Below the pieces are notes generated by a model, which was not told the DNA's origin, searched no databases, and saw nothing but the letters and a program-made list of their open reading frames with translations. Positions 7,744 through 16,177 of a stretch of DNA of 58,418 bases are shown piece by piece (position 1 is the stretch's first letter; each line of letters opens with the position of its first letter). The translations under genes were made by a program, and so were the position numbers. The DNA is from Dorea sp. D27 (lineage in GTDB: Bacteria > Bacillota > Clostridia > Lachnospirales > Lachnospiraceae): positions 502,343-560,760 of the forward strand of contig NZ_KQ236743.1 in the NCBI RefSeq assembly GCF_001185345.1, given 5' to 3'.

Positions 7744-8529
7744 ATGAATGATTTAGAGATGTACAGAGAGCAGCTGGCATTGTGTGATGATAAGCTCATC
7801 GACGCACTCGTAGAGCGGAATGCGGTCATTGAGAAAATCATGGCATACAAAGAAAAGTATGGAATGCCTATCCTGCAGCCTCAGCAGGAAGCGAAGCAGA
7901 AGCAGCGACTGGAAGAAAAGCTGGCTGACAGCAAGTATAAAGATGAAATATATGACGTGTTCCGCTGCATACTGAAGAACAGCAAGAGAATCCAGGCAAG
8001 GAAGCTGTTTGACTACAATATCGTGCTCATCGGATTTATGGGGGCAGGCAAGACGACGGTTTCCGATTATCTGAGTACGATGTTTGCAATGGAGATTATA
8101 GAGATGGATCAGGTGATTGCAGACAGGGAAGAAATGAGCATTCCGGATATATTCGCTACATACGGGGAAGAATACTTCAGAAATCTGGAGACAAACCTGT
8201 TGATAGAAATGCAGTCGAGAAAGAATACCGTAATCTCCTGTGGAGGCGGAGCCGCTCTTAGAGAGCGCAATGTAGCCGAGATGAAGAAGAACGGCAGGGT
8301 CGTACTATTGACGGCCAGCCCTGAGACGATATACGAGCGCGTGAAAGACAGCGATGACAGGCCGGTGCTTAACGGGCGCAAGAACGTGGAAGGGATATCA
8401 GAACTGATGGAGCAGCGCCGTGAAAAATATGAGGCGGCTGCTGACATTGTAATCAATACCGACAATAAGAACGTGCTTCAGATATGTGAAGAGCTTGTAC
8501 AGCGCGTTACAGAAATGGAAGATAAATAA
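7744..8529 (+). CDS. Chorismate mutase (AroQ type) - shikimate kinase fusion
   Basis: A two-domain, 261-residue protein joining two non-consecutive steps of aromatic amino-acid synthesis. Residues 1 to about 90 are the three-helix AroQ chorismate mutase domain. Compared with the E. coli enzyme, Arg8, Arg25, Lys36, Glu49 and the C-terminal Ser and Gln are kept, but Gln45 and Gln48 replace the usual Asp and Arg of the loop before helix 2. From about residue 93 there is a shikimate kinase with the P-loop GFMGAGKTT, an EMDQVIADRE segment that replaces the usual D-D-I, the CGGG substrate site and the DDRP lid arginine. It overlaps the next start by one base (TAATG). Kinase activity is likely; mutase activity is plausible but less sure. 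Confidence 0.87.
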   Translation: MNDLEMYREQLALCDDKLIDALVERNAVIEKIMAYKEKYGMPILQPQQEAKQKQRLEEKLADSKYKDEIYDVFRCILKNSKRIQARKLFDYNIVLIGFMGAGKTTVSDYLSTMFAMEIIEMDQVIADREEMSIPDIFATYGEEYFRNLETNLLIEMQSRKNTVISCGGGAALRERNVAEMKKNGRVVLLTASPETIYERVKDSDDRPVLNGRKNVEGISELMEQRREKYEAAADIVINTDNKNVLQICEELVQRVTEMEDK

Positions 8530-9029
8530 TGTTTAATAGATTTTTTCCGGACCGATATGTGGCATCTACCTATGTCATAGACTTTGAAAAACTGTACAGT
8601 GAAGGTGTCAAAGGACTTATCTTCGACATCGATAATACACTTGTCCCCCATGGCGCTCCGGCAGACGAGCGGGCAGAAGAACTGTTCGCGAAACTTAAGC
8701 GTATCGGCTTTGGCTGCTGCCTCATCTCTAACAACCAGGAGCCAAGGGTCAAGATGTTCAATAAGAATATCCAGGTGGATTATGTATATAATGCACATAA
8801 GCCGTCCACGAAAAACTACATGAAAGCTATGGAGATAATGGGGACGAAAGCGGATAATACGGTCTTTATCGGCGACCAGCTGTTCACCGATGTCTGGGGA
8901 GCAAAGAGGGCGGGGATTCCGAATATACTCGTGAAGCCGATACACCCGAAAGAGGAGATTCAGATCGTACTGAAGCGATATCTGGAGAAAATAGTGCTGC
9001 ACTTTTATAAGAAGAGCCTGAACAGGTAA
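8529..9029 (+). CDS. YqeG-family HAD-IIIA phosphatase
   Basis: A 166-residue HAD phosphatase of the YqeG type. The nucleophile motif FDIDNTLVPH (Asp33, Asp35), motif II LISNNQE and motif IV IGDQLFTDV are visible. Family members have been linked to phosphatidylglycerophosphate or nucleotide-sugar-like phosphates in different lineages; the substrate here is unknown. Translation is coupled to the upstream gene through a TAATG overlap. Genes following yqeG in related genomes are often shikimate pathway or efp genes, as here. Confidence 0.85.
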   Translation: MFNRFFPDRYVASTYVIDFEKLYSEGVKGLIFDIDNTLVPHGAPADERAEELFAKLKRIGFGCCLISNNQEPRVKMFNKNIQVDYVYNAHKPSTKNYMKAMEIMGTKADNTVFIGDQLFTDVWGAKRAGIPNILVKPIHPKEEIQIVLKRYLEKIVLHFYKKSLNR

Positions 9030-9036
9030 AAAAAGG

Positions 9037-9065
9037 TTGAAAAAACGCAGAATGTATTATAGAAT
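9037..9065 (+). promoter_or_regulatory. Promoter of efp
   Basis: TTGAAA at 9037-9042 and TAGAAT at 9060-9065 are separated by 17 bases, 60 bases upstream of the efp start. Confidence 0.6.
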
Positions 9066-9123
9066 TAGAAAAGTGAGAAAGAACGTCAGGTGCAATCGGA
9101 GCACCTTTTAAGGAGGATTATTC

Positions 9124-9681
9124 ATGGTATCAGCAGGTGATTTTAAGAACGGCTTGACCGTAGAGATTGAGGGGAATATCTACCAGATTCTGGAGTTTCA
9201 GCATGTAAAGCCAGGAAAAGGAGCTGCCTTCGTACGTACAAAGATGAAAAATATCATCAACGGCGGTGTGGTCGAGAAGACATTCCGTCCGACAGAAAAG
9301 TTTGAGCAGGCACACATCGACAGGAAAGAGATGCAGTACCTCTATTCAGACAGCGATTTATTCTATTTTATGGATGTGGAGACATACGACCAGATTGCAG
9401 TCAATGCAGAGACGGTCGGTGATTCTCTGAAGTTCGTAAAAGAGAATGATAACGTAAAAGTTATCTCTTACCAGGGAAGCGTATTTTCAATAGAGCCTCC
9501 GATTACGGTTGAGCTTGACATTATTGAGACAGAGCCTGGATTCAAAGGCGATACGGCTCAGGGGGCTACGAAACCGGCTATCGTCGAGACAGGGGCTCAG
9601 GTTATGGTACCTCTGTTCGTGGAACAGGGAGACAAGCTGAAAATCGATACACGTACAGGAGAATATCTGTCACGGGTATAG
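9124..9681 (+). CDS. efp: Translation elongation factor P
   Basis: Relieves ribosome stalling at polyproline stretches by binding between the P and E sites. The 185-residue length and three beta-barrel domains are standard. The tip loop reads KPGKGAAF with Lys32, the position modified by 5-aminopentanol in B. subtilis; no epmA/epmB-type modification gene is in the window. AAGGAGG precedes the ATG. An intrinsic terminator lies about 60 bases downstream, so the gene is read from its own promoter as a single unit. Confidence 0.97.
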   Translation: MVSAGDFKNGLTVEIEGNIYQILEFQHVKPGKGAAFVRTKMKNIINGGVVEKTFRPTEKFEQAHIDRKEMQYLYSDSDLFYFMDVETYDQIAVNAETVGDSLKFVKENDNVKVISYQGSVFSIEPPITVELDIIETEPGFKGDTAQGATKPAIVETGAQVMVPLFVEQGDKLKIDTRTGEYLSRV

Positions 9682-9742
9682 CCATGCTTCAGCTGCCGGC
9701 CCTGCCGGGCGGCATGACAAGATTATCGTTATTAAGACAAGA

Positions 9743-9772
9743 AAAGCCTTGCATTTTATGCAGGGCTTTTTT
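9743..9772 (+). terminator. Intrinsic terminator after efp
   Basis: AAAGCCTTGCA (9743-9753) pairs with TGCAGGGCTTT (9759-9769) with one G-T, followed by more T residues. Confidence 0.85.
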
Positions 9773-9931
9773 ATAATTGATATACCATAATATTTCAGGG
9801 CTGTATCGCACAGCCTGTCCAGATGACATCTATATTCATGCCGATTCATGTATACGGCCGGATTCAGGCAGTTTCTGCCGGATATTCAGAATAAAGCCAA
9901 TAAGATACTGCTGCACGAAGAAAGGAGTAAT

Positions 9932-10807
9932 ATGACTTACGATCAGTTTGTGCAGGCCGTGGAAAGAAAAGTGAACGAGGAAACCGATGATGATATTGCC
10001 GTATGCATTCACACGGCAGTCAAGAATAATGGAAGGGAAAGGAAAGGGATAAGGCTGACGAAACGTGGTATCAACATATCGCCTGCCATCTATCTGGAAG
10101 AGTACTATGAGCAGTTCCGGTCAGGAGGCTCGGTAGAGGATGCCGCCAAGGATATCTTGAGGCTGTATGACGAGGTAAGATTCAGCCGTTCATGGGAAAA
10201 GGATACCATATCAGACTATGTGAAGGTAAAAGAGAAAATCGTATATCACCTCGTCAACAAGGAAAAGAATGAAACTATGCTGTCAGATACCCCATATGTA
10301 CCGTATCTTGATATGGCAGCCGTGTTTTATGTCCTGCTAGAAGCAAATGCCTATGGCACGGCTGCTATGATGGTCAAGAATGAGCATCTGATGCTTTGGA
10401 ACGTAACGGAAGAGGAGATATACCGTCAGGCATGCCGCAACACAGAACGGCTTCTTCCCTACGAGTTCAGGACGATGAAAGAAGTGATAGCAGAGCTGAC
10501 GGGAAGCAAAGAGGATACAGGAAAGGATGTCATGTACGTACTGAGCAATACGATAAGGAGCTTTGGCGCGGCTGCAGTCCTGTATGACGGCGTGCTTGCG
10601 TATATCGGAAGCTGCCTTAAAGAGAACTATTACGTGCTGCCGAGCAGCGTCCATGAAGTGATAATCATACCGGAAAGCGAAGCCCCGGGCAGGGAAGAGC
10701 TGTCAGCGATGGTGGCAGAAATAAACGCGGCCGAGGTAGAAGAAGAGGATGTGCTGTCGGATAATGCATATTATTACGACCGGAAGCTGAAAAAATTACA
10801 GGAGTAA
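9932..10807 (+). CDS. DUF5688-family protein
   Basis: A 291-residue soluble protein with no signal peptide or membrane segment. Its sequence (IAVCIHTAVKNNG near the N-terminus, ISPAIYLEEYYE, and a central MLSDTPYVPYLDMAAVF stretch) resembles the DUF5688 proteins common in Lachnospiraceae. No function is established. The start at 9932 follows AAAGGAG by 4-5 bases; the frame is open further upstream but without a ribosome-binding site. The DUF3841 gene lies 60 bases downstream, and the pair could share a transcript. It has no recognisable catalytic motif. Confidence 0.75.
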   Translation: MTYDQFVQAVERKVNEETDDDIAVCIHTAVKNNGRERKGIRLTKRGINISPAIYLEEYYEQFRSGGSVEDAAKDILRLYDEVRFSRSWEKDTISDYVKVKEKIVYHLVNKEKNETMLSDTPYVPYLDMAAVFYVLLEANAYGTAAMMVKNEHLMLWNVTEEEIYRQACRNTERLLPYEFRTMKEVIAELTGSKEDTGKDVMYVLSNTIRSFGAAAVLYDGVLAYIGSCLKENYYVLPSSVHEVIIIPESEAPGREELSAMVAEINAAEVEEEDVLSDNAYYYDRKLKKLQE

Positions 10808-10869
10808 TGAAGATGTCCCTTTCCATCACGTGCACCGGGTGTTAAAATGATACAAAGGAGGGTGGTGGA

Positions 10870-11472
10870 ATGGGACAGGATACGGTCAGGCTGTATACGA
10901 GACAAAATGAAAAGACGCTGCTGCCGCTAAAGAGGCAGGGACGCATCATCAATCAGAGAATATATGTGGAGATGCACTTCGGAGATATCGCGCCGTTGTT
11001 TCTGGAAAGCTATGACTGGTTTACAGAAGAAGCGGCAAAGAGGGTGCCTAAGCCGGAGGACGTCAAGGCGCCGATCTGGTGTTCGATCAGTGCACAGAAC
11101 TGCCTGAAGCCGATTGACGGGACGGTCGTATATGTGCTGGAAGTACCGGAGGAAAAGGTGATATATTTTGACGAGGGAAAGTGGGACTACGTGCTGAACC
11201 GGATCTATCTTCCGAAAGACGACCGCGACAGGGCTGCATATAAGGAACATCTGGAGGGGCTTGGCATCTCCAGCGGGTTTGAATTCTTCGATGGGCGGTA
11301 TAAAGGCATGTATCCTGAGGAAGAGCGGCGCATCAGAGACAGCTGGCAGCGCGTCTTTGAGATTGACAGATGGACTATATTCAACGTATGCGGCAACCTA
11401 TGGGAAATCAGAGAAGAATATGTACAGAAAATCGTATATCCCGGGGACGACCTGGAAGGGCTTAAGTATTAA
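10870..11472 (+). CDS. DUF3841-family protein
   Basis: A 200-residue cytosolic protein resembling DUF3841: RLYTRQNEKTL at the start, FLESYDWFTEEAAKR, an APIWCSI segment and a C-terminal half rich in acidic and aromatic residues (FEIDRWTIFN). The family has no known activity. AAAGGAGGGTGG directly precedes the start. The neighbours are a DUF5688 gene upstream and a cytidylate-kinase-like gene 83 bases downstream with its own TATAAT. The assignment rests on recall of the family pattern. Confidence 0.7.
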   Translation: MGQDTVRLYTRQNEKTLLPLKRQGRIINQRIYVEMHFGDIAPLFLESYDWFTEEAAKRVPKPEDVKAPIWCSISAQNCLKPIDGTVVYVLEVPEEKVIYFDEGKWDYVLNRIYLPKDDRDRAAYKEHLEGLGISSGFEFFDGRYKGMYPEEERRIRDSWQRVFEIDRWTIFNVCGNLWEIREEYVQKIVYPGDDLEGLKY

Positions 11473-11510
11473 GCGAACAAAAAAGGATACCTTTTTTGCC
11501 GGCAAAGTGC

Positions 11511-11516
11511 TATAAT
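11511..11516 (+). promoter_or_regulatory. Putative -10 element before the cytidylate-kinase-like gene
   Basis: A perfect TATAAT 40 bases before the start codon. The upstream stretch contains a CAAAAAAGG-ATA-CCTTTTTTG palindrome (about 11479-11499) that could be the terminator of the preceding gene or part of the promoter. No clear -35. Confidence 0.4.
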
Positions 11517-11555
11517 AGAACTGTTCACAATCTGCACTGCTAAGGAGGAATCGGT

Positions 11556-12041
11556 ATGAAACTGGTAATAACTATGAGCCGGCGTTACGGTACGGGCGCA
11601 AGCATCATCGCGCAGGAACTTTCCAAGAGGCTTGAGGTACCCGTATATGACAAGGTCAACGTGGAACAGGAACTGTATAAGAATATCTATGAATCTGAAG
11701 TGGAAGTGATAAAGGAGCTTGCAGAGAAGCCATGCATCATCCTTGGGCGGTGTGCTTCGGAGATATTGAAGGACAGGAAGAATGTGTTCAATGTCTACGT
11801 GTGCGCTGACAAAGAGGACCGGGTACAGCGGATTATGGAGAAGGACGGCATCTCCTACGAGGAAGCAGAAGAGAAGGTGGAGAGGACAGACGAAGAACGG
11901 GCTACGTACTATCATGAACATACTGGCAAGGCGTGGGGAGACGTCAACAATTACCATATGATACTGAATACATCCGATTTGGGAGTAGAGAACTGCGCGG
12001 ATATACTTATGCGCTACTTTGAGAAGATGGAGTACATATAA
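11556..12041 (+). CDS. Cytidylate kinase-like family protein
   Basis: A 161-residue P-loop NTPase of the cytidylate-kinase-like type that is widespread as orphan genes in Clostridia. The N-terminal nucleotide loop is SRRYGTGASIIA, a variant of the usual G-x-x-G-S-G-G form. The middle keeps ILGRCASEIL, and the late segment has DEERATYYHEHTGKAWGD, which resembles the family's DxxRxxYY motif. It is about 40 residues shorter than typical members, mainly in the middle. The true substrate is not known; genuine CMP kinase activity should not be assumed. RBS: AAGGAGG. Confidence 0.8.
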   Translation: MKLVITMSRRYGTGASIIAQELSKRLEVPVYDKVNVEQELYKNIYESEVEVIKELAEKPCIILGRCASEILKDRKNVFNVYVCADKEDRVQRIMEKDGISYEEAEEKVERTDEERATYYHEHTGKAWGDVNNYHMILNTSDLGVENCADILMRYFEKMEYI

Positions 12042-12127
12042 ACTTTTATTTTGTCGAAGATATCTTCTTTACATTATTTGAGAAATGTGATAATATTACA
12101 AAGGCAATTTCATATAGGACAAATTAT

Positions 12128-12199
12128 GCACCCGTAGCTCAGGGGATAGAGCACCGCCCTCCGGAGGCGGGAGCGGCGGTTCGAATCCGCCCGGGTGTG
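12128..12199 (+). tRNA. tRNA-Arg (anticodon CCG)
   Basis: A complete cloverleaf: acceptor GCACCCG/CGGGTGT (last pair G-T), D arm GCTC/GAGC, anticodon stem CCGCC/GGCGG with loop CTCCGGA giving anticodon CCG (reads CGG), and T arm GGCGG-TTCGAAT-CCGCC. The variable loop is four bases. CCA is not encoded. Confidence 0.95.
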
Positions 12200-12233
12200 T
12201 ACTTAAAAAAGTGCTTACAATGGAGGGAGTCTT

Positions 12234-12878
12234 ATGAGAGCAAGATGGAAAGACTGCTCCGGCCGGCTTAAGAAGTATAGAAGGGCTAATATAATCATAG
12301 CCGTCATGCTGCTTGTTCTGGCTTTGGGCGTAGTCGGGTTCAATCTTACGGAAGAGAAGGTCCAGAAAGCACAAAAGACAAATTCCCAGGACATCAAGGC
12401 GGAAAATAAAGGATATGACAGTATGGAGACAAATCCGCTGAGACTGGAAGAGTACCCTGAGGTGACAGATGTGGTAAAGTCTTATTACGCGCGTCTGGCA
12501 GAGAATTCGGATTTTGTCGAGTCTTATGACAATGTACAGGTCTATACGAAATTGGGAAAATACAAAGATTCATATGTGGCTTTTGTCAAATATGATATGA
12601 AGATAAAAGATATCTACACAGGGGTTCCCGGATTAGGAACGCTGTATGTAGAAAAAAACAAAGGGAGCGGCAAATATCATGTGAGCCAGACCGTGGAAGA
12701 CGACGAGCTGAAAAGCTCCGTGGAAGAAGTGGCCGGCCAGGATGATGTGGACAAGCTGCTGGCGGACACTACGTCACAGTATCACAGTGCCGTCGAATCT
12801 GACGCGTTGCTCAGGGAAGCTCTGGCAGATTTGAAGAATGCATACGAGGATTCCACTGGGACAAGCAGTAATGAATAA
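12234..12878 (+). CDS. Uncharacterised membrane-anchored extracytoplasmic protein
   Basis: 214 residues: a basic N-terminus, one transmembrane segment at about residues 20-40, then a hydrophilic, mostly acidic domain predicted outside the cell. The region from about residue 80 to 180 (VVKSYYARLAENSDFVE, YDMKIKDIYTGVPGLGTLYVEK) resembles a small ligand-binding or NTF2-like fold found in Lachnospiraceae proteins, but I recognise no named family. It stands alone, with a tRNA gene immediately upstream and a strong terminator 10 bases downstream. GGAGGG lies 6-7 bases before the start. Confidence 0.8.
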   Translation: MRARWKDCSGRLKKYRRANIIIAVMLLVLALGVVGFNLTEEKVQKAQKTNSQDIKAENKGYDSMETNPLRLEEYPEVTDVVKSYYARLAENSDFVESYDNVQVYTKLGKYKDSYVAFVKYDMKIKDIYTGVPGLGTLYVEKNKGSGKYHVSQTVEDDELKSSVEEVAGQDDVDKLLADTTSQYHSAVESDALLREALADLKNAYEDSTGTSSNE

Positions 12879-12887
12879 AGTATATTA

Positions 12888-12923
12888 AGTCAGACCTCTG
12901 TATCTCCAGAGGTCTGACTTTTT
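12888..12923 (+). terminator. Intrinsic terminator
   Basis: A perfect 13-bp stem, AGTCAGACCTCTG (12888-12900) with CAGAGGTCTGACT (12907-12919), a six-base loop and a following T-run. Confidence 0.93.
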
Positions 12924-12956
12924 AAAAAATACAAAGGATAGGATGGGTAAGAGAAG

Positions 12957-13664
12957 ATGTCGGGATATAAAGAGGCATTTAAAAAAGCGTTTCCATACAC
13001 GATTCCGGTAATGACGGGCTATATCTTTATCGGTATCGCATTCGGAGTCATGTATGCAGAGAAAGGCTATTCTTTTTTGTGGGCGTTACTGATGAGCCTG
13101 CTCGTATATGCGGGTTCGGGACAATACCTGGCAGTGAACTTTTTTGTGCCTGGAATCTCGTTCCTCCAGGTCATATTTATGACGCTCATGGTGAACGTAC
13201 GCCATATATTCTATGGCATCTCTCTTCTGGAAAAATTTAATAACATGGGAAGAAAACGCTGGTATATGATTTTCGGCCTGACCGATGAAACGTATTCCCT
13301 TCTCTGTACGACAAAAGTGCCGAATGGGGTAGAAGAAGAGAAGTTCCTGTTTGCCATATCCTTGATGGACCAGTCGTACTGGCTTATCGGTTCCGCTATC
13401 GGCGGACTGGCCGGCAGCCTGCTCCCTTTCAATTCGGATGGGATTGACTTTGCCATGACCGCTTTATTTGTCGTCATATTCATAGAACAGTGGATGGACA
13501 GGAAGAACAGGACGCCTGCGGTGATCGGAATCGCGGCTGCGTTCCTCTGCCTCCAGATATTCGGCTCGGATAAGTTTGTGCTTCCTTCCATGCTGCTCAT
13601 CGTCCTCGTACTGTTTATGCTGCGAACGAGGCTGGAGAGAAGGGAGGAGATACAATGCCCATAA
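12957..13664 (+). CDS. azlC: AzlC-family branched-chain amino acid exporter subunit
   Basis: The large subunit of the AzlCD (BrnFE-like, LIV-E family) exporter for branched-chain amino acids and analogues. 235 residues with about seven hydrophobic segments; the N-terminal FPYTIPVMTGYIFIGIAFG and the NVRHIFYGIS loop are characteristic. It overlaps azlD by 10 bases, indicating translational coupling and a two-subunit complex. No Lrp/AsnC-type regulator sits next to it, unlike in some relatives. Confidence 0.93.
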   Translation: MSGYKEAFKKAFPYTIPVMTGYIFIGIAFGVMYAEKGYSFLWALLMSLLVYAGSGQYLAVNFFVPGISFLQVIFMTLMVNVRHIFYGISLLEKFNNMGRKRWYMIFGLTDETYSLLCTTKVPNGVEEEKFLFAISLMDQSYWLIGSAIGGLAGSLLPFNSDGIDFAMTALFVVIFIEQWMDRKNRTPAVIGIAAAFLCLQIFGSDKFVLPSMLLIVLVLFMLRTRLERREEIQCP

Positions 13665-13987
13665 GTGCAGCCATGTCATTTTTCATAATTCTTGCAGTCG
13701 CGGGTACGACCTTCGCGACTCGTGTCGTTCCCTTCCTCGTGTTTCCGAAAGGAAAAGAGATACCTCGTATCGTACAGTATCTCGGGAAGGTGCTTACGCC
13801 TGCGGTTATCGGTATGCTTGTCGTGTACTGTCTGAAAGCGACTCCTGTGCTGGAGAGCCCCCATGGCGTGCCGGAAGCGCTGGCGGTCATCGTGACGGCG
13901 GGGCTCCATGTGTGGAAGCGCAACAATCTGCTCAGTATCGGGGCAGGAACCATATTATATATGCTCCTTATCCAGGTGGTGTTCTAG
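13655..13987 (+). CDS. azlD: AzlD-family branched-chain amino acid exporter small subunit
   Basis: The 110-residue partner of AzlC, with four hydrophobic segments and the typical TFATRVVPFLVF near residues 20-31. The ATG at 13655 is preceded by GGGAGGAG inside the end of azlC, so the two are translated together. A strong hairpin terminator lies about 75 bases downstream, facing the convergent ABC transporter operon. Confidence 0.92.
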   Translation: MPISAAMSFFIILAVAGTTFATRVVPFLVFPKGKEIPRIVQYLGKVLTPAVIGMLVVYCLKATPVLESPHGVPEALAVIVTAGLHVWKRNNLLSIGAGTILYMLLIQVVF

Positions 13988-14059
13988 AATACCTGGCCAT
14001 TCAGATAGGGGTCTGTAAGTCTTAACAAGCCAACGATGGACGATGGCAGGACAAAACGG

Positions 14060-14096
14060 AAAGAACCGGGCGGCATCTGCCGCCCGGTTCTTTCTC
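14060..14096. terminator. Bidirectional terminator between azlD and the convergent ABC permease gene
   Basis: A 16-bp stem, 14060-14075 with 14078-14093, built on GAACCGGGCGGCA and its complement, with A/T flanks on both sides. Confidence 0.85.
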
Positions 14097-14114
14097 GTAC
14101 GAAGTATTGCATGC

Positions 14115-14939
14115 TTACTGAAGATTTGTCTTCTTCCTCAAAATATAGTACGTAAAGATGTAGAGGATGACAGACGTAACGATGGAGAGTGCGGCTGTAA
14201 TCTTACAGAGATAAATCATATATTCCGCGAAGTTAAAGTCTAATGTTCCATTCTGCGTAGCTATCGGAAGATAGTCCGCGAAGAATCCGGTAAGCGTCAT
14301 GACGAGCAGGCTGAAGATAGAGATGACGGTCGTGATGATGAAGTAGGACACGACGGCACCAAGGATACGGTGGTTTGAAAACAGCTGTCCCATGGCGATG
14401 GAAGCATATATCATGATTACGCTGCTGACCGCACCTATGATTACGAGCAGGATGATTGCGGCGATGAGCAACGCCGGTGTGGTATTTCCCGTAATACCCA
14501 GCTGCTTCAGAACTTCTGCCTTGTTCGTGTTGTATGCATCTGTAACAGACGGTGTCATAATGACTATCCACATTGACAGCAAGACGAGCGCGATGTCAAT
14601 GATGCACCAGATGGTTGCTGCGATTGTCTTTGAGAGCAGATGCTGTCCCGGCGTCACCGGGAGCGTCCGCGTCAAATATCCTTCACTGGAGAACAGGTTC
14701 TTGTAGAACTTGACCGCGATTATCATCTCTGTTCCAAATACGACACCAGCCACTATGAGAAAATAAAGCATGAAGGCAAGTGACAGCATAAGCGTGGTCG
14801 TGTCATTGAATTCTGTAAACTGGATCCGGTTCGTGAGAAAGAATCGTCCTGCCAGGGCAGATAGAATGAGAAAGCCGTGTATAATGATTAAGAACCGGTT
14901 CAGCGCTTTCATGTCATATTTTATCAGTTTGCCTAACAT
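14115..14939 (-). CDS. ABC-2-type transporter permease
   Basis: A 274-residue integral membrane protein with six predicted transmembrane segments, the permease of an ABC-2 exporter. The N-terminal KLIKYDMKALNRF and the GYLTRTLPVTPGQHLLSK loop are typical of clostridial YtrC/D-like permeases. It overlaps the upstream ATPase gene by 7 bases and closes a three-gene operon (GntR regulator, ATPase, permease). The substrate is unknown; homologous YtrA-type systems respond to cell-wall antibiotics. Confidence 0.87.
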   Translation of the reverse strand: MLGKLIKYDMKALNRFLIIIHGFLILSALAGRFFLTNRIQFTEFNDTTTLMLSLAFMLYFLIVAGVVFGTEMIIAVKFYKNLFSSEGYLTRTLPVTPGQHLLSKTIAATIWCIIDIALVLLSMWIVIMTPSVTDAYNTNKAEVLKQLGITGNTTPALLIAAIILLVIIGAVSSVIMIYASIAMGQLFSNHRILGAVVSYFIITTVISIFSLLVMTLTGFFADYLPIATQNGTLDFNFAEYMIYLCKITAALSIVTSVILYIFTYYILRKKTNLQ

Positions 14940-15634
14940 CTGAACACCTCCCTGAACAGTGCATCTACGGATTTGCCATGGTCCATGCGTATCTCATCTA
15001 CCGTGGCATTGAGCGCGAGCTGGCCCTGCCGGATGAATATGACTCGGTCCAGTATATTTTCAATGTCATGGATCAGGTGAGTGGACAGGATTACAGTGGC
15101 ATTTTCGTTGTAGTTGCCCAATATCGTCTGCAGTATATAATCCCTTGCGGCCGGATCCACCCCGCCAATCGGCTCATCCAGGACATAGAGCTGTGCGTCG
15201 CGGCTCATGGCAAGCACGAGCTGGACTTTTTCCTTCGTGCCTTTTGAAAAGGTCTTCAGACGTTTGTTCACGTCTATCTCCAGGTCTGTCAGCATCTTAT
15301 AAGCCCTGTCCGTCACGAAATCACTGTAAAAGTCGGAAAAAAATGCAATCATGTCTTTTATCTTCATGGAGTCATCGAGGTGGATGCGGTCAGGAAGATA
15401 AGACACGATTTTCTTCGTCTCTACGCCCGGTTCCTTCCCGTCTATCAATACCTTGCCGGAAGTAGGTACGAGAATATCATTGATCAGTTTGATGAAAGTG
15501 GTCTTTCCGCTGCCGTTAGGTCCTAGCAGCCCCACGATCTGTCCCCTTCCGATAGAAAGGCTCAGATTGTTCAAAGCATAGAAGCTGCTGCCATACCTTT
15601 TGGAAAGACCCTGACATTCCAAAATTGGATTCAT
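14933..15634 (-). CDS. ABC transporter ATP-binding protein
   Basis: 233 residues, the nucleotide-binding subunit of the exporter. Walker A is GLLGPNGSGKTT, the signature region is the divergent TFSKGTKEKVQL, Walker B is YVLDEPIGG followed by VDP, and the H-loop His is in LSTHLIHDIE. It starts two bases after the GntR stop codon and overlaps the permease, so the three genes are co-translated. The family is the same as YtrB/EcsA-like export ATPases. Confidence 0.93.
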   Translation of the reverse strand: MNPILECQGLSKRYGSSFYALNNLSLSIGRGQIVGLLGPNGSGKTTFIKLINDILVPTSGKVLIDGKEPGVETKKIVSYLPDRIHLDDSMKIKDMIAFFSDFYSDFVTDRAYKMLTDLEIDVNKRLKTFSKGTKEKVQLVLAMSRDAQLYVLDEPIGGVDPAARDYILQTILGNYNENATVILSTHLIHDIENILDRVIFIRQGQLALNATVDEIRMDHGKSVDALFREVFRC

Positions 15635-15635
15635 A

Positions 15636-16004
15636 TTAGTGTTCCCCCTTTATCGCTTCCTGTATCAGCAGAAGAGTTTCTTCTTCCTGAAAGCCTAGCT
15701 GTTTCATTTTTTCAAAAAAATCTCTGATGTGCTCTGACGCCAGTTCCGTCTTCATCTGTTTCAGCATCTTTTCATCCTCCGTTATAAATCGTCCGCTTGT
15801 CCGCTGGGAGTATACCAGGCCGCCGCGTTCAAGCTCGGACAGCGCCTTCTGCATCGTGTTAGGATTCACGGCAGCGGCCAGCGCGAGGTCGCGCACAGAT
15901 GGAAGCTTGTCGCCAGGCTTATATATGCCTGCTATGATATCCTGCTGGATCTTTTCCATAAGCTGCAGATAGATGGGCCGTTCGTTATCTAAATCCCATG
16001 GCAT
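15636..16004 (-). CDS. GntR-family (YtrA-type) transcriptional repressor
   Basis: A 122-residue regulator with a winged helix-turn-helix at residues 10-75 (IYLQLMEKIQQDI; LPSVRDLALAAAVNPNTMQKAL) and a short C-terminal dimerisation region, the minimal form of the YtrA subfamily. It is the first gene of an operon with an ABC exporter, so it probably represses its own operon. A perfect inverted repeat 31 bases upstream of the start is the obvious operator. Start: ATG preceded by GAGGTGAT. Confidence 0.92.
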   Translation of the reverse strand: MPWDLDNERPIYLQLMEKIQQDIIAGIYKPGDKLPSVRDLALAAAVNPNTMQKALSELERGGLVYSQRTSGRFITEDEKMLKQMKTELASEHIRDFFEKMKQLGFQEEETLLLIQEAIKGEH

Positions 16005-16034
16005 GTAATCACCTCGTTTCTGAAAGGATAATTG

Positions 16035-16062
16035 TTATTGTATTATCTATGTAATACAATAA
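16035..16062 (-). promoter_or_regulatory. Probable GntR operator
   Basis: A perfect inverted repeat with 11-base arms, TTATTGTATTA (16035-16045) and TAATACAATAA (16052-16062), around a 6-base spacer, directly upstream of the GntR gene. Size, symmetry and place fit a YtrA-type autorepression site. It also carries -10-like sequence. Confidence 0.75.
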
Positions 16063-16116
16063 TACAGAAGGGAGGAATTGTCAAGTGATTGTGTTAGATT
16101 GGCTGGAAAATCATGC

Positions 16117-16154
16117 AAAAAGTCCCGGCAGAGATGGTAAGTTTCTGCCGGGAC
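16117..16154 (-). terminator. Terminator of nfo
   Basis: On the minus strand GTCCCGGCAGA (16154-16144) pairs with TCTGCCGGGAC (16132-16122) and is followed by TTTTT. Confidence 0.85.
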
Positions 16155-16177
16155 GATGGTATGTCCGATATAATGAG

